Source of the DNA: Agromyces fucosus
Lineage (GTDB): Bacteria > Actinomycetota > Actinomycetes > Actinomycetales > Microbacteriaceae
Direction: 5' to 3'
DNA length: 64,000 bases
Assembly: GCF_004134865.1 (NCBI RefSeq)
Contig: NZ_SDPO01000002.1
Span: 186,001-250,000, forward strand
Shown: piece after piece, positions 1 to 8,522 of the stretch
How positions within the stretch are numbered: position 1 is the stretch's first letter
Layout of the letters: each line of letters starts with the position of its first letter
Translations under genes and position numbers: made by a program
The notes under the pieces: model-generated
Database searches by the model: none
What the model was told of the DNA's origin: nothing
The model's input: the letters and a program-made list of their open reading frames with translations, nothing else

Positions 1-558
1 GCCGAGCGTGATGCCCTCGACGATGCGCAGCCCGGTGCCCGAGAGCATGTCGTCGGGCAGCGCGTAGCCGCTCCATCCGCCCGCGAGCGCTGCGATGAGC
101 AGGAGGAACAGCAGCACCCAGCCCGCACGTCGTGGCCGGCGGAACGCCCCCGTGAAGAAGGTCACCAGGAGCTGCGCGAGCAGGGCCGCCGGCAACAGGA
201 GCGCGGCCCAGTGATGCGCCTGCCGGAGGGCGAGCCCGCCGGGCACCTCGAACGAGACGTGCATGGTCGACGCGAACGCCTCGGAGACCTGTGCGCCGTG
301 CAACGTCGGATACGCCCCGTCGTAGGCGACGGTCGCACTCGACGGCGTGTAGTGGAACATGAGCACCACGCCCGTCACGGTGACGACCGCGAGGCAGGCC
401 AGCGCGACGACTCCGAACAGGTTCGACCAGTGCAGCGGCACGACGCGGTGACGGAGCTCCTGCATCGCGGCGCCCCCGCGCCTGCCGATCCGCGTCTTCG
501 ACATGCTCTCGGCCAGCCGTCCCGTGACGTCCGTGCGCGTTCCCGATGCTCCCGACAC
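1..558 (-). CDS. Cytochrome b, N-terminal part (QcrB-like), cut by window edge
   Basis: N-terminal 186 residues of a membrane cytochrome b of the bc1 (menaquinol:cytochrome c reductase) type; the C-terminal part lies beyond base 1. The start is GTG at 558, preceded by GAGGAG (565-570). After a soluble N-terminus there is a first hydrophobic helix, then the segment FASTMHVSFEVPGGLALRQ followed by HHWAALL (paired-histidine haem-ligand helix), FFTGAFRRPR, and the hallmark GYALPDDMLSGTGLRI. Actinobacterial QcrB carries the same order of motifs. The first helix and N-terminus look shorter and more divergent than in the usual respiratory QcrB, so this may be a second, paralogous cytochrome b. No partner subunits are visible because the downstream side is outside the window. 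Confidence 0.85.
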   Translation of the reverse strand, partial: MSGASGTRTDVTGRLAESMSKTRIGRRGGAAMQELRHRVVPLHWSNLFGVVALACLAVVTVTGVVLMFHYTPSSATVAYDGAYPTLHGAQVSEAFASTMHVSFEVPGGLALRQAHHWAALLLPAALLAQLLVTFFTGAFRRPRRAGWVLLFLLLIAALAGGWSGYALPDDMLSGTGLRIVEGITLG

Positions 559-640
559 GTTGGTCTCCTCTCAGGCCCTTCACCACATACGACACGGGCC
601 GACCCCGATTTGTGACAGGTCGAGAAACTTCTGCCGGAGG

Positions 641-668
641 TGTCCGATCGGGGCCACGCTGTTCGTAG
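641..668 (+). promoter_or_regulatory. Possible ECF-type promoter ahead of the DHFR/DGPF/ECF42 genes
   Basis: TGTCCGA at 641-647 is followed 16 bases later by CGTAG at 664-668, about 50 bases before the first gene of the set. ECF sigma factors typically recognise short -35/-10 elements of this kind and often act on their own locus. The match is short and was found by eye, so it is only a candidate. Confidence 0.25.
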
Positions 669-718
669 CAAGGGTGAGAGGTCGCCGATCGGAGGCGGCC
701 CGTGAAGGGACCAGGATC

Positions 719-1318
719 ATGAAGCTGATCACCAACACCCAGATCACCGTCGACGGCGTGATGCAGGCCAACGGCGGCAACAACCCGGAGTTCGATCCCG
801 GGTTCGAGCGAGGCGGGTGGGCGCTCCCGCTCGGCGACGAGGAGTCGACGGCCTACATCGGCGACTTCTACCGGCGCGCCGACGCGTTCCTCTTCGGCCG
901 GCGCACCTACGACCTCTTCGCCGGCTACTGGGGCGTGCAAGACGACTTCGACAGCCCGTTCGTCAGCTCCCTGAACACGCGCCCGAAGTTCGTGGCATCG
1001 AACACGATCACCGACCCGCAGTGGGCCGACACGACCGTGCTCTCCGGAGACGTCGAGGCCGCGGTTCGCGAGCTGAAGGCGCGGCCGGGCGGTGAGCTGC
1101 AGGTGCACGGCAGCGGGCAGCTCATCCGTTGGCTGCTCGAACGCGAGCTCGTCGACGAGATGACGCTGATCGTCTTCCCCGTGATCGTCGGCGCCGGCAC
1201 GCGACTCTTCCCGGACGAGGGCACGGACTTCGCCCTCGAGCTGCTCGAGTCGCGCACGTTCGCGACCGGCATCATGGCGCAGACCTTCCGGCCCGCAGGC
1301 CGGCCGCAGTACGCGTAG
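719..1318 (+). CDS. Dihydrofolate-reductase-like (RibD C-terminal domain) protein
   Basis: A 199-residue protein of the RibD_C/DHFR-like family. These are NADPH-binding Rossmann-type reductase folds, usually of unknown substrate, common in actinobacteria. Family features visible are the N-terminal strand and 'DGVMQ' turn, LFGRRTYDLFAGYW in the first third, KFVAS around residue 90, VHGSGQLIRWLL near residue 125, and the C-terminal VFPVIVGAGTRLF. ATG at 719 is chosen because the domain begins immediately there and a purine-rich AAGGGACCAGG precedes it; the open frame continues further upstream without homology. It is the first of three co-oriented genes with a DGPF protein and an ECF42 sigma factor, a common association. 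A second DHFR-like gene lies at 18 kb. Confidence 0.85.
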   Translation: MKLITNTQITVDGVMQANGGNNPEFDPGFERGGWALPLGDEESTAYIGDFYRRADAFLFGRRTYDLFAGYWGVQDDFDSPFVSSLNTRPKFVASNTITDPQWADTTVLSGDVEAAVRELKARPGGELQVHGSGQLIRWLLERELVDEMTLIVFPVIVGAGTRLFPDEGTDFALELLESRTFATGIMAQTFRPAGRPQYA

Positions 1319-1372
1319 CCCCGCGCGGCGGCGCAGACCAGAATGTCCCTGAACGGCACGTGGAGGTTTGAG

Positions 1373-1702
1373 ATGCAGTACTTGGTTTCCGTCATCGACG
1401 ACAAGACCGGCTCCGGCACGGAGGAGGAGATGGTGGCCATCCGGGCGTTCAACGAGCGACTCCGGGCGGGTGGCCACTGGGTGTTCGCCGCGGGCCTCGC
1501 CGCGCCCGAGACGTCGACGGTCATCGACGCGCGCGGCGAGGAACCCGTGCTCACCGACGGCCCCTTCATCGAGTCGAAGGAGCACATGGCCGGGCTCTGG
1601 ATCATCGAGGCGCCCGACCTCGACGTCGCGCTCGAGCTCATGACCGCCGGGTCGAAGGCGTGCAACCGGCGCCTCGAGGTGCGCCCGCTCCTGTTCGTGT
1701 GA
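1373..1702 (+). CDS. DGPF-domain (YCII-related) protein
   Basis: A 109-residue YCII/DGPF family protein, a small ferredoxin-like alpha/beta fold. The diagnostic LTDGPF motif is at about residues 63-68, followed by FIESKEHMAGLWII and a C-terminal EVRPLL strand. ATG at 1373 fits the family length and has GGAGG just upstream. The gene sits 7 bases ahead of an ECF42 sigma factor. This adjacency is highly conserved, and DGPF genes have been shown to be ECF42 targets in Streptomyces. The biochemical role of DGPF proteins is not established; a stress- or signal-related function is only inferred from the sigma-factor link. Confidence 0.9.
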   Translation: MQYLVSVIDDKTGSGTEEEMVAIRAFNERLRAGGHWVFAAGLAAPETSTVIDARGEEPVLTDGPFIESKEHMAGLWIIEAPDLDVALELMTAGSKACNRRLEVRPLLFV

Positions 1703-1709
1703 GCGCCGC

Positions 1710-2942
1710 GTGAACCCCGTCGACGCACGTGAGGCGATCACCCGGGCGCACCACGCCGAGTGGTCCCGGGTGGTCGCGTCGCTCGCGAGGCGCTTCGGCG
1801 ACCTCGACATCGCCGAGGATGCGGCGGCCGAGGCCTTCGCCACGGCCGTCGAGCGGTGGCCGGCCGACGGCGTGCCGCCGAACCCGGGCGCCTGGCTCAC
1901 CACGACCGCCAACCACAAGGCGATCGATCGCATCAGGCGCGAGCAGAAGCGCGCCGACAAGCACCGGGAGGCCATGATGCTGACCGACGACACCCCGCTC
2001 GAACCCCTCGGCGCCATCGACGACGACCGGCTGCGACTGATCTTCACGTGCTGTCACCCGGCGCTCGCGATGGAGGCGCGCATCGCACTCACCCTGCGCC
2101 TCGTCGGGGGCCTCACCGTGCCCGAGATCGCCCGAGGGTTCCTCGTGCAGGAGCCTGCCATGGCTCGGCGCATCACGCGAGCGAAGAACAAGATCGCGGC
2201 AGCAGGCATCCCGTACCGCGTGCCCTCGGCGCAGGACCTGCCGGCGCGCATCTCCGGCGTGCTGGCGGTGCTCTACCTCGTCTTCAACGAGGGCTATCTC
2301 GCGACCGGTCCGGGCACCGACCCCGTTCGGGCCGAGCTCACCGCAGAGGCGATCCGGCTCACCCGCCTGATCCGGACGCTGCTTCCGGGCGACGGCGAGG
2401 TCGCGGGCCTCCTGGCACTGATGCTGCTCACCGAGGCACGTCGCCCCGCTCGCGTCTCGACGGCCGGCGAGCTCGTGCCCCTCGGCGAACAGGACCGCGG
2501 CATGTGGTCGGAAGCGCTGATCGACGAGGGCCATCGACTGGTGCGCGAGCGCCTGGCATCCGGAATCGCGCCCGGCCGCTACCAATTGCTCGCGGCGGTC
2601 AACGCCGTGCACACCGACGCGCGAGACGCCCGCGACACCGACTGGAGACAGGTCGTCGCCCTGTACGACCAGTTGGTGCGCCTCGACCCCTCGCCGATCG
2701 TCGCCCTCAACCGCGCCATCGCCGTCGCCGAGCTCGACGGTCCGGATGCCGCGTTGCCGGCCATCGACCGTCTGGGCGACGCCTTGGGCGGCTACCACGC
2801 CTTCCACGCCACACGGGCCGAGCTGCTGCGCCGGCTCGGGCGGCGCGACGAGTCGCACGACGCCTACGGCCGGGCCATCGCCCTCGCCGGCAACACCGCG
2901 GAGACCGCCTACCTGGTGCGTCGCCGCGACGAGCTCGACTGA
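1710..2942 (+). CDS. RNA polymerase sigma factor, ECF42 type
   Basis: A 410-residue sigma-70-family factor of the ECF42 class. The sigma-2 region is at about residues 12-80 (AEDAAAEAFATAVERWP, then PGAWLTTTANHKAIDRIRR). The sigma-4 region with its helix-turn-helix is at about 115-165 (IALTLRLVGGLTVPEIAR, AMARRITRAKNKI). After these comes a long C-terminal extension with repeated Ala/Leu-rich helical hairpins ending in ELLRRLGRRDESHDAYGRAI, which resembles TPR repeats. This long helical tail distinguishes ECF42 from ordinary ECF factors. No anti-sigma gene is adjacent, in line with the group, where the C-terminal extension is thought to control activity. GTG at 1710 was chosen, placing the gene 7 bases after the DGPF gene, so the two are probably cotranscribed. 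Confidence 0.92.
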   Translation: MNPVDAREAITRAHHAEWSRVVASLARRFGDLDIAEDAAAEAFATAVERWPADGVPPNPGAWLTTTANHKAIDRIRREQKRADKHREAMMLTDDTPLEPLGAIDDDRLRLIFTCCHPALAMEARIALTLRLVGGLTVPEIARGFLVQEPAMARRITRAKNKIAAAGIPYRVPSAQDLPARISGVLAVLYLVFNEGYLATGPGTDPVRAELTAEAIRLTRLIRTLLPGDGEVAGLLALMLLTEARRPARVSTAGELVPLGEQDRGMWSEALIDEGHRLVRERLASGIAPGRYQLLAAVNAVHTDARDARDTDWRQVVALYDQLVRLDPSPIVALNRAIAVAELDGPDAALPAIDRLGDALGGYHAFHATRAELLRRLGRRDESHDAYGRAIALAGNTAETAYLVRRRDELD

Positions 2943-2955
2943 GACCGACCGCCGC

Positions 2956-3306
2956 CTACGCCCAGCCCAGCTCCCCGAGCTTCGCGTCGTCGAGGCCGAA
3001 GTAGTGGCCGATCTCGTGCACGAGCGTGATGCGCACCCTCGTGCGCAGCGAATCGAGGTCGGCGCTGTGCTCCTGCATGTTGTTCTGGAAGAGCGTGATG
3101 CGGTCGGGCAGCTCGCCGAAGCCGTAGACCCCCCGCGTCTTCAGCGGCCGCCCGCTGTACAGGCCGAACAGGCGCGGCCGCTCGCCGACCGGCTGGTTCT
3201 CGATCAGGATCGCGACGTTCTCGACCCCGCGCACCATGTCGTCGGGAAGCGCGTCGAAGACCTCGCCGACCATGCGTTCGAAGTCCGCGTCCGAGATCTC
3301 GACCAT
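2956..3306 (-). CDS. Small zincin metallopeptidase family protein
   Basis: A 116-residue protein with HEIGHYFGLDD at residues 97-107, the HExxH zinc site plus a downstream Asp. This is the signature of the small zincin-like metallopeptidase family (PF06262-type) that is widespread and single-copy in actinobacteria. The N-terminus (ISDADFERMVGEVFDALPDD) and the central LFGLYSG and PDRITLFQNN segments are also typical of the family. There is no signal peptide, so it is cytoplasmic. ATG at 3306 is chosen because the family begins there, although the frame stays open far upstream. The substrate is unknown. The gene is convergent with the ECF42 factor, 13 bases away. Confidence 0.85.
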   Translation of the reverse strand: MVEISDADFERMVGEVFDALPDDMVRGVENVAILIENQPVGERPRLFGLYSGRPLKTRGVYGFGELPDRITLFQNNMQEHSADLDSLRTRVRITLVHEIGHYFGLDDAKLGELGWA

Positions 3307-3430
3307 GCTCCCATTGTGCTCGCTCGCCCTGCGGGCCGGCCCCGCCGGGCGGGACTGCCGGTGCGCCGTCGGCGAACGGGTGCGGGTGGCGCTCGCACGT
3401 GTCATGCTGCGACGAACGAGGAGGTTCACG

Positions 3431-3469
3431 ATGTCCGAGTCCGGCAGCCCTGATGCGGGCTCGCGATGA
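3431..3469 (+). CDS. 12-residue leader peptide upstream of LtrA
   Basis: A short frame MSESGSPDAGSR preceded by a near-perfect ribosome-binding site GAGGAGG (3418-3424) with 6-base spacing. Its TGA (3467-3469) overlaps the LtrA start codon as ATGA. The LtrA ATG has no ribosome-binding site of its own, so LtrA translation is probably coupled to this leader. Too short to carry a recognisable function; inferred regulatory or coupling role. Confidence 0.5.
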   Translation: MSESGSPDAGSR

Positions 3470-4641
3470 GCATCGAGGCATCCGGGCAGATCACCGTCGC
3501 AGACCGCGACCCGTCGCGTGCCCACTGGATGGAGTTGTTCTTCGACCTCATCTTCGTGGCCCTCGTCGGCCAGCTCGCCCACCCGCTGCACGACCACCCG
3601 TCGATCGCCGGGCTGCTGCTGTTCACGGCACTGTTCGCCTCGGTCTGGTGGTCGTGGGTCAACCTGACCTTCACCGTGAACGTCATGCCGTGGCTCAGCC
3701 GCCGGCAGCTCGCCCTCGTCATGCTCGCCGCGATGTTCGCAGTCGGGGCGATCGCCGTCGCCGCCCCCGAAGCGACCGGCGAGCGGGCATGGCTGTTCGC
3801 GGCGGGCAACGCCGCACTCAGGCTCGTGCTGCTCGGCCTGTGGATCACGCAATCATGGGGCAGTGGCGCGGCGTCGCGAACCCGGCTGCTCGTCTACAAC
3901 GGCGTGACGGCCGTGCTCTGGTTCGTCTCGATCTGGCTGCCGAGCCCGTGGATGTTCGCGCTCTGGGGTCTCAGCATCGTCGTCGAGGTGACGCTGCTCG
4001 TCACGAGCAGCAGCAACTGGGCGGCGCGCGTGCTGCCGCGCATGAACACCGAGCACCTCTCCGAGCGGTTCGGCCTGCTCGTGGTCATCGTGCTCGGCGA
4101 GTCGGTGCTCTCCACCGTCGGCGCGCTCAACGAGAGCTGGAACCTCCCCGCCGGCATCGTGGGGATGCTCGGCCTCGCGACGATCTCGCTCCTCGCGTGG
4201 TCGTTCTTCATGTACGGCACCGATGCGATGCGAGTCGGGCTCGACGAATTGCGCGAGGCCGGCGACTTCCGGGCGATCCGCGACACCGTCGGGTTCCTGC
4301 CCTTCCTCATCGTCGTCGGCGTCACTGCGGTGTCGGGCGCCCTCGACAGCGCGATCCAGCATCCCGACGAACCGCTCCCCCAGGCGTCGGCCATCGCCCT
4401 GTGCGGCGGCATCGCGATCTTCTACGGCACGAACGCCATCATCTCGCTGCGCTTCGGGCGTCCCCTGAGCACCGTGCTCGGCTGGGCGATCCCGGCCCTC
4501 GTGCTGACGATCGCGCTCGGCGTCGCCGCATCGGTCGTCGACGCCGCGTACGCGATGGCCGGGGCCGTGACCGTGCTCGTCGTCATCGTGGCGACCTCGG
4601 AGATCGCCAACCGGCGAAAGCGGCTCAGCGCGCCTGCGTGA
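3466..4641 (+). CDS. ltrA: Low temperature requirement protein A (LtrA) family membrane protein
   Basis: A 391-residue integral membrane protein of the LtrA family. Family landmarks are WMELFFDLIFVALVGQLAH at about residues 22-40, VWWSWVNLTF near 62, and ERFGLLVVIVLGESVL at about 200-215. About eleven hydrophobic segments run through the protein, ending in a short Lys/Arg-rich tail. LtrA was named in Listeria for growth at low temperature; its molecular function is unknown and most actinobacteria carry one. Translation appears coupled to a leader peptide through an ATGA overlap. The 3' end overlaps the convergent ROK regulator by 17 bases. Confidence 0.88.
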   Translation: MSIEASGQITVADRDPSRAHWMELFFDLIFVALVGQLAHPLHDHPSIAGLLLFTALFASVWWSWVNLTFTVNVMPWLSRRQLALVMLAAMFAVGAIAVAAPEATGERAWLFAAGNAALRLVLLGLWITQSWGSGAASRTRLLVYNGVTAVLWFVSIWLPSPWMFALWGLSIVVEVTLLVTSSSNWAARVLPRMNTEHLSERFGLLVVIVLGESVLSTVGALNESWNLPAGIVGMLGLATISLLAWSFFMYGTDAMRVGLDELREAGDFRAIRDTVGFLPFLIVVGVTAVSGALDSAIQHPDEPLPQASAIALCGGIAIFYGTNAIISLRFGRPLSTVLGWAIPALVLTIALGVAASVVDAAYAMAGAVTVLVVIVATSEIANRRKRLSAPA

Positions 4642-5815
4642 GCGGCAGGGCGTCGCCGAGCACCGGCGCGAGCGCGAACTTCGCCGGACCGAGGTACCGG
4701 CTGAGCTCGGGGCGACCGTAGCGGATCGCCACCTGCGTCGTCCCCTTGGCCGGATACATCTCGTACTCGTCGCGGAGCGTGCCGAGGAAGTGCGGGCCGA
4801 GCGCCGGCGCGGCACCGGCGATGACGATCTCTTCAGGGTCGATCAGCGCCGAGCTGATGCGCAGGGCACGCGCGAGCGCTCGGGCACCGAAGCCCATGCG
4901 CTCCCGTGCCTCGGCCGTCGACGCCAGCAGGGTCGTGTCGTGCTCGTCGAGCTCGTCGGTGTACGTGTCACCCAGCATCGCGCTCATCGAGGTGGCCGAT
5001 TCGAGGCATCCGGACACGCCGCACCGGCACCTGGAGCGCGCGCCCTCGTAGATCACGCGAACGTGCCCGATCTCGCCCGCCCGGCCGGTGGCGCCCGTCA
5101 TCAGGGAGCCGCCCGTCGTGATGGCGGCGCCGACGCCCTCGCCGAGGTGCACGACAAGACGGATGGCCCGATCGTCGGCGTCGACCGCCTCGGTCAGCGC
5201 CTCGGCGTCGACGTCGTTCACGACCGAGGTCGGCGCGCCGATCTCGGATTCGAGGATGCGGGCGAGCGGCACGTCGCGCCAGCCGAGCTGCACGCTGTCG
5301 ACGACGACGCCCGCGGCCGTGACGCCGGGCACCTGCACGCACGCGGCGAGCACCCGCGATTCGAGTCCGTCGGTCAGCTCGCGGATCGCGTCGACGACGG
5401 TCGAGACCTCCATGCCCCCGGTGACGTCGAGGCGGCGGCTCTCGACGGTGCGCCCCGCGAGGTCGACGAGCGCGGTGTCGATCGCGCGAGTGCGCACCAC
5501 GGCGACCACGATGAGATACGCGTCGCTCTCAAGCTCGAGCCGGGTCGCCCGCTTGCCGCCGGTGCTCTCGGCACGACCGGTCTCGACGACGAGGCCGAGC
5601 GCGATCAGTTCGGCGACGAGCGACGACGCGGTCGCGGAGGTGAGGCCGGTGCGTCGGGCGATGACCGCTCGCGTGACCGGCGCGGGCTCACGTGCGATCA
5701 GGCCGAGCGCCCGGAGGAGGTGCTCGCGCCGGATGCCCGTCTGCGATTCGGACTGGCCCGAGCGCGCGAATCGGCGCAGGAGGTCGGACTTGCGCTGCGG
5801 GTCGGCGGTGCTCAC
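4625..5815 (-). CDS. ROK-family transcriptional regulator (NagC/XylR type)
   Basis: A 396-residue regulator with an N-terminal winged helix (about residues 25-85: HLLRALGLIAREPAPVTRAVIARRTGLTSATASSLVAEL) fused to a ROK sugar-kinase-like domain. The ROK zinc motif CRCGVSGCLE is intact, and the ENDxNxxA equivalent reads VVNDVDAEALTE. The canonical DxGGT phosphate loop is degenerate, as expected for a sensor rather than a kinase. It is divergent from the secreted GH84 hexosaminidase at 6.0 kb, so it is the natural candidate for that gene's GlcNAc-responsive repressor. The shared upstream region holds AT-rich sequence unlike the surroundings. Confidence 0.9.
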   Translation of the reverse strand: MSTADPQRKSDLLRRFARSGQSESQTGIRREHLLRALGLIAREPAPVTRAVIARRTGLTSATASSLVAELIALGLVVETGRAESTGGKRATRLELESDAYLIVVAVVRTRAIDTALVDLAGRTVESRRLDVTGGMEVSTVVDAIRELTDGLESRVLAACVQVPGVTAAGVVVDSVQLGWRDVPLARILESEIGAPTSVVNDVDAEALTEAVDADDRAIRLVVHLGEGVGAAITTGGSLMTGATGRAGEIGHVRVIYEGARSRCRCGVSGCLESATSMSAMLGDTYTDELDEHDTTLLASTAEARERMGFGARALARALRISSALIDPEEIVIAGAAPALGPHFLGTLRDEYEMYPAKGTTQVAIRYGRPELSRYLGPAKFALAPVLGDALPLTQAR

Positions 5816-6002
5816 GGTGATCGTCTCCTCGGGTCGTGCCGGCGGTCTCGGGCCGATGCCTGCACGATGACATCTTGCCTCTTGACGCTCGGAGTTGGGA
5901 TCACATAGCGTCGAGAATGCTTAGTTTACCTAGTCAACAAAGTGGTGCTGACCGGATCTCGGCACTCCGTTGACTCGAATTCGTCGAGACAGTTGGAGGC
6001 AA
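5816..6002. promoter_or_regulatory. Divergent promoter/operator region, ROK regulator and GH84
   Basis: The region contains a plausible plus-strand promoter, TTGACG at 5882-5887 and TAGCGT at 5906-5911 (18-base spacer). An AT-rich tract follows at 5920-5941, including TTAGTTTACCTAGTCAA, the best-looking operator for the ROK regulator because it lies just downstream of the promoter. The ribosome-binding site GGAGG at 5995-5999 decides the GH84 start. Confidence 0.45.
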
Positions 6003-8363
6003 ATGATGCAGTCCATTCGCAAGACGGTCGCCACGGTGGGCATCTCCGCCGTGGCCATGGCGGGGATGCTCACGCCGCTCTCCGCCTCAGCGGCACCGCC
6101 ATCGGGCCCGCTCCCGGCGGTGAGCCCGACACCGCAGTCCATCACCCGCGCCGGCTCCGACCTCAACGTGCCGGGCCGGGTCGAGATCGTCGTCGATGAC
6201 GACACGGATGCCGCGGCGCTCGCCGAGCTGCGCGAGACCCTGAGCGAGCACGGCGTCGACCGAATCGACGAGCGCTCGACGGCGACGGGCCGGGCGCCGC
6301 TCACGATCAAGTTGGGCGCAGCCACGAGGGCCGACATCGACAGTGCGCTCGGTTCGACGGAGGCGCCGACGCACGCCGAGGGGTACGCGCTCCTGGCCGA
6401 TGCATCCGCCGGACCGCTCGGCACGGTCGCGCTGGGGGGCGCCGACGCGGCCGGCCAGTACTACGCCGTCAAGACCCTCGACCAGCTGTTCGTACCGAAG
6501 GACGACGGCGGCTACCGCATCGCCGGCGCATCGATCACCGACTTCCCCTCGATGCCGCTCCGCGGCACGATCGAGGGCTTCTACGGCGAGCCCTGGTCGC
6601 ACGAGGAGCGACTCGACCAGCTCGAGTTCTACGGCGACGTCAAGGCGAACACGTACATCTACGCGCCGAAGGACGACCCGTACCACCGCGATCGCTGGCG
6701 CGATCCCTACCCCGCCGACAAGCTCGCGGAGCTCGGTGAGCTCGTGACGACCGCGACCGACAACCACGTGCGCTTCACCTTCGCGCTCTCGCCCGGCAAC
6801 ACCGTCTGCTACTCGAGCGACGCCGACTACCAGGCGGTCGCATCGAAGCTGCAGCAGATGTACGACCTCGGCGTCCGGGCCTTCAACATCCCGCTCGACG
6901 ACATCGACTACGGCCGCTGGCACTGCGACGGCGACCGCACGACGTTCGGTGCACCGAGCGCCCGCACGGCGGGCGTCGCCCAGGCCGCCTTCCTCGACCG
7001 CGTGCAGCGGGAGTTCGTCGAGACGCACGAGGGCGTGAATCCGCTGCAGATGGTGCCGACCGAGTACTCGAACACCGCAGACTCGGCCTACAAGACGGCG
7101 CTGCGCACCATGGACGAGGACATCGTCGTCATGTGGACCGGCGAGGGCGTCGTTCCCCAGTCGGTGACGGTCGCCCAGGCGCAGCAGGCCGCCACGGTCT
7201 TCGGCGGCCCCACCTTCCTCTGGGACAACTACCCGGTCAACGACTACGGCAACACCGCAGGGCGACTGCTCATGGCGCCGTACGACAAGCGCGAGGCCGG
7301 CCTCGGCGAGCACCTCGCCGGCATCGTCTCGAACCCCATGAACCAGGCCGCCGCGAGCAAGATCGCGATCTTCGGCGTCGCCGACTTCACGTGGAACGAC
7401 GAGGCGTACGACGCGGGGCACAACTGGTCGCGTGCCCTCGATCACCTCGCGAACGGGGATGCCGCGACGACCGCTGCGCTCCGCGTCTTCGCCGACCTGA
7501 ACCACCTCGCGCCGAGCTTCGGGGCGCCCTGGCAGCCGCAGGCTCCCGAGCTCGCCGCACACATCGCGGCGTTCTGGGAGACCTGGAGTGCGGGCGACCG
7601 GGCCGGCGCCGTCGCCGGGCTGCGCGGCTACGCCCAGTCCATCGCCGACGCTCCAGAGGCGATCCGCTCGGGCACCACCGACCCGGCCTTCGTGTCGGAC
7701 TCGGACCCCTGGCTCGATGCGGCGGCCCTCTGGGGCGCGTCGACGGTCGAGCTGCTCGACGCCGTGCAGGCGAGGATCGACGGCGACACCGCGGCATCCG
7801 ATGCCCTCGCCGCCTCGGCGAAGACCACGGCGGCGCAAGCGGCCGCGGTCGTCGTCGACCCGCCCGACAACTCGTGGGGCAAGGCCAAGGTGCGCATCGC
7901 CGACGGCGTGCTCGACGCCTTCCACGGTCGCATCGGGTTCACGCTCGCGATGTGGGACGCGGGCGATGTCGTCAACGTCGCGCCGAGCGGCACGGCGACC
8001 GCCTCGAGCACCGAGGTGCCGCAGTTCGGTGCGAAGAACGTCAACGACGACAACCCGTCGACCCGCTGGGCGTCGGGCTACAGCGACGACTCGTGGGTGC
8101 AGGTGAAGCTCGCCGAGCCGACGGTCGTGCGCGGCATCACCGTCAACTGGGAGGCCGCGTGCGCTGCCGCATACGAGCTGCAGACGTCGACCGACGGCAC
8201 GACATGGACGACGATCCGCACGGTCGACGACTCGACATGCGCGCTCGACGTCTACACCTTCGACGAGAGCGAGCCGGTGCAGTACGTGCGCATGCAGGGC
8301 ATCGACCGCAAGTCGACGTGGGGCTACTCGATCTGGGAGCTCGGCATCTACGCGGCGAGCTGA
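6003..8363 (+). CDS. Secreted GH84 beta-N-acetylglucosaminidase with C-terminal F5/8C (CBM32-like) domain
   Basis: A 786-residue glycoside hydrolase of family 84 (bacterial hyaluronidase/NagJ/OGA type), predicted to remove terminal GlcNAc by substrate-assisted catalysis. A Sec signal peptide (charged start, hydrophobic core, cut near SASA-APPSG) is followed by an N-terminal GH20b-like domain at about residues 40-170. The catalytic barrel is marked by LRGTIEGFYGEPWS and by the acidic pair in NIPLDDIDYG. The last ~135 residues (NVAPSGTATASSTEV to SIWELGIY) form a discoidin-like carbohydrate-binding domain with two Cys. There is no LPXTG or membrane anchor, so it is secreted. ATG 6003 or 6006 is set by GGAGG at 5995-5999; an ATG at 5970 lacks such a site. 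A strong hairpin terminator follows. Confidence 0.92.
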   Translation: MMQSIRKTVATVGISAVAMAGMLTPLSASAAPPSGPLPAVSPTPQSITRAGSDLNVPGRVEIVVDDDTDAAALAELRETLSEHGVDRIDERSTATGRAPLTIKLGAATRADIDSALGSTEAPTHAEGYALLADASAGPLGTVALGGADAAGQYYAVKTLDQLFVPKDDGGYRIAGASITDFPSMPLRGTIEGFYGEPWSHEERLDQLEFYGDVKANTYIYAPKDDPYHRDRWRDPYPADKLAELGELVTTATDNHVRFTFALSPGNTVCYSSDADYQAVASKLQQMYDLGVRAFNIPLDDIDYGRWHCDGDRTTFGAPSARTAGVAQAAFLDRVQREFVETHEGVNPLQMVPTEYSNTADSAYKTALRTMDEDIVVMWTGEGVVPQSVTVAQAQQAATVFGGPTFLWDNYPVNDYGNTAGRLLMAPYDKREAGLGEHLAGIVSNPMNQAAASKIAIFGVADFTWNDEAYDAGHNWSRALDHLANGDAATTAALRVFADLNHLAPSFGAPWQPQAPELAAHIAAFWETWSAGDRAGAVAGLRGYAQSIADAPEAIRSGTTDPAFVSDSDPWLDAAALWGASTVELLDAVQARIDGDTAASDALAASAKTTAAQAAAVVVDPPDNSWGKAKVRIADGVLDAFHGRIGFTLAMWDAGDVVNVAPSGTATASSTEVPQFGAKNVNDDNPSTRWASGYSDDSWVQVKLAEPTVVRGITVNWEAACAAAYELQTSTDGTTWTTIRTVDDSTCALDVYTFDESEPVQYVRMQGIDRKSTWGYSIWELGIYAAS

Positions 8364-8400
8364 GTCGCTCCGGTCCGGTCTGATCGCCGGCTGAATGGCA

Positions 8401-8439
8401 CGGGTGCCCTCCCGCTCGCACCGAGCGGGAGGGCACCCG
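8401..8439 (+). terminator. Strong hairpin terminator after GH84
   Basis: Perfect inverted repeat: 8401-8418 pairs with 8422-8439 (18 base pairs) around a 3-base loop CAC. It lies 37 bases after the GH84 stop. There is no clear U-tract, as is common for high-GC actinobacterial terminators. Confidence 0.85.
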
Positions 8440-8522
8440 CCTTCGCACCCGTCGACAATGTCGGACCGGGCGGGTAACTTCGCGATCGGAATCGTCAGAT
8501 CGCTCTCGAACGGGGAATCACG

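Noticed and set aside
211-615. Plus-strand frames in the first 600 bases
   Set aside because: They are antisense to the cytochrome b gene and are arginine-rich shadow frames typical of high-GC DNA.
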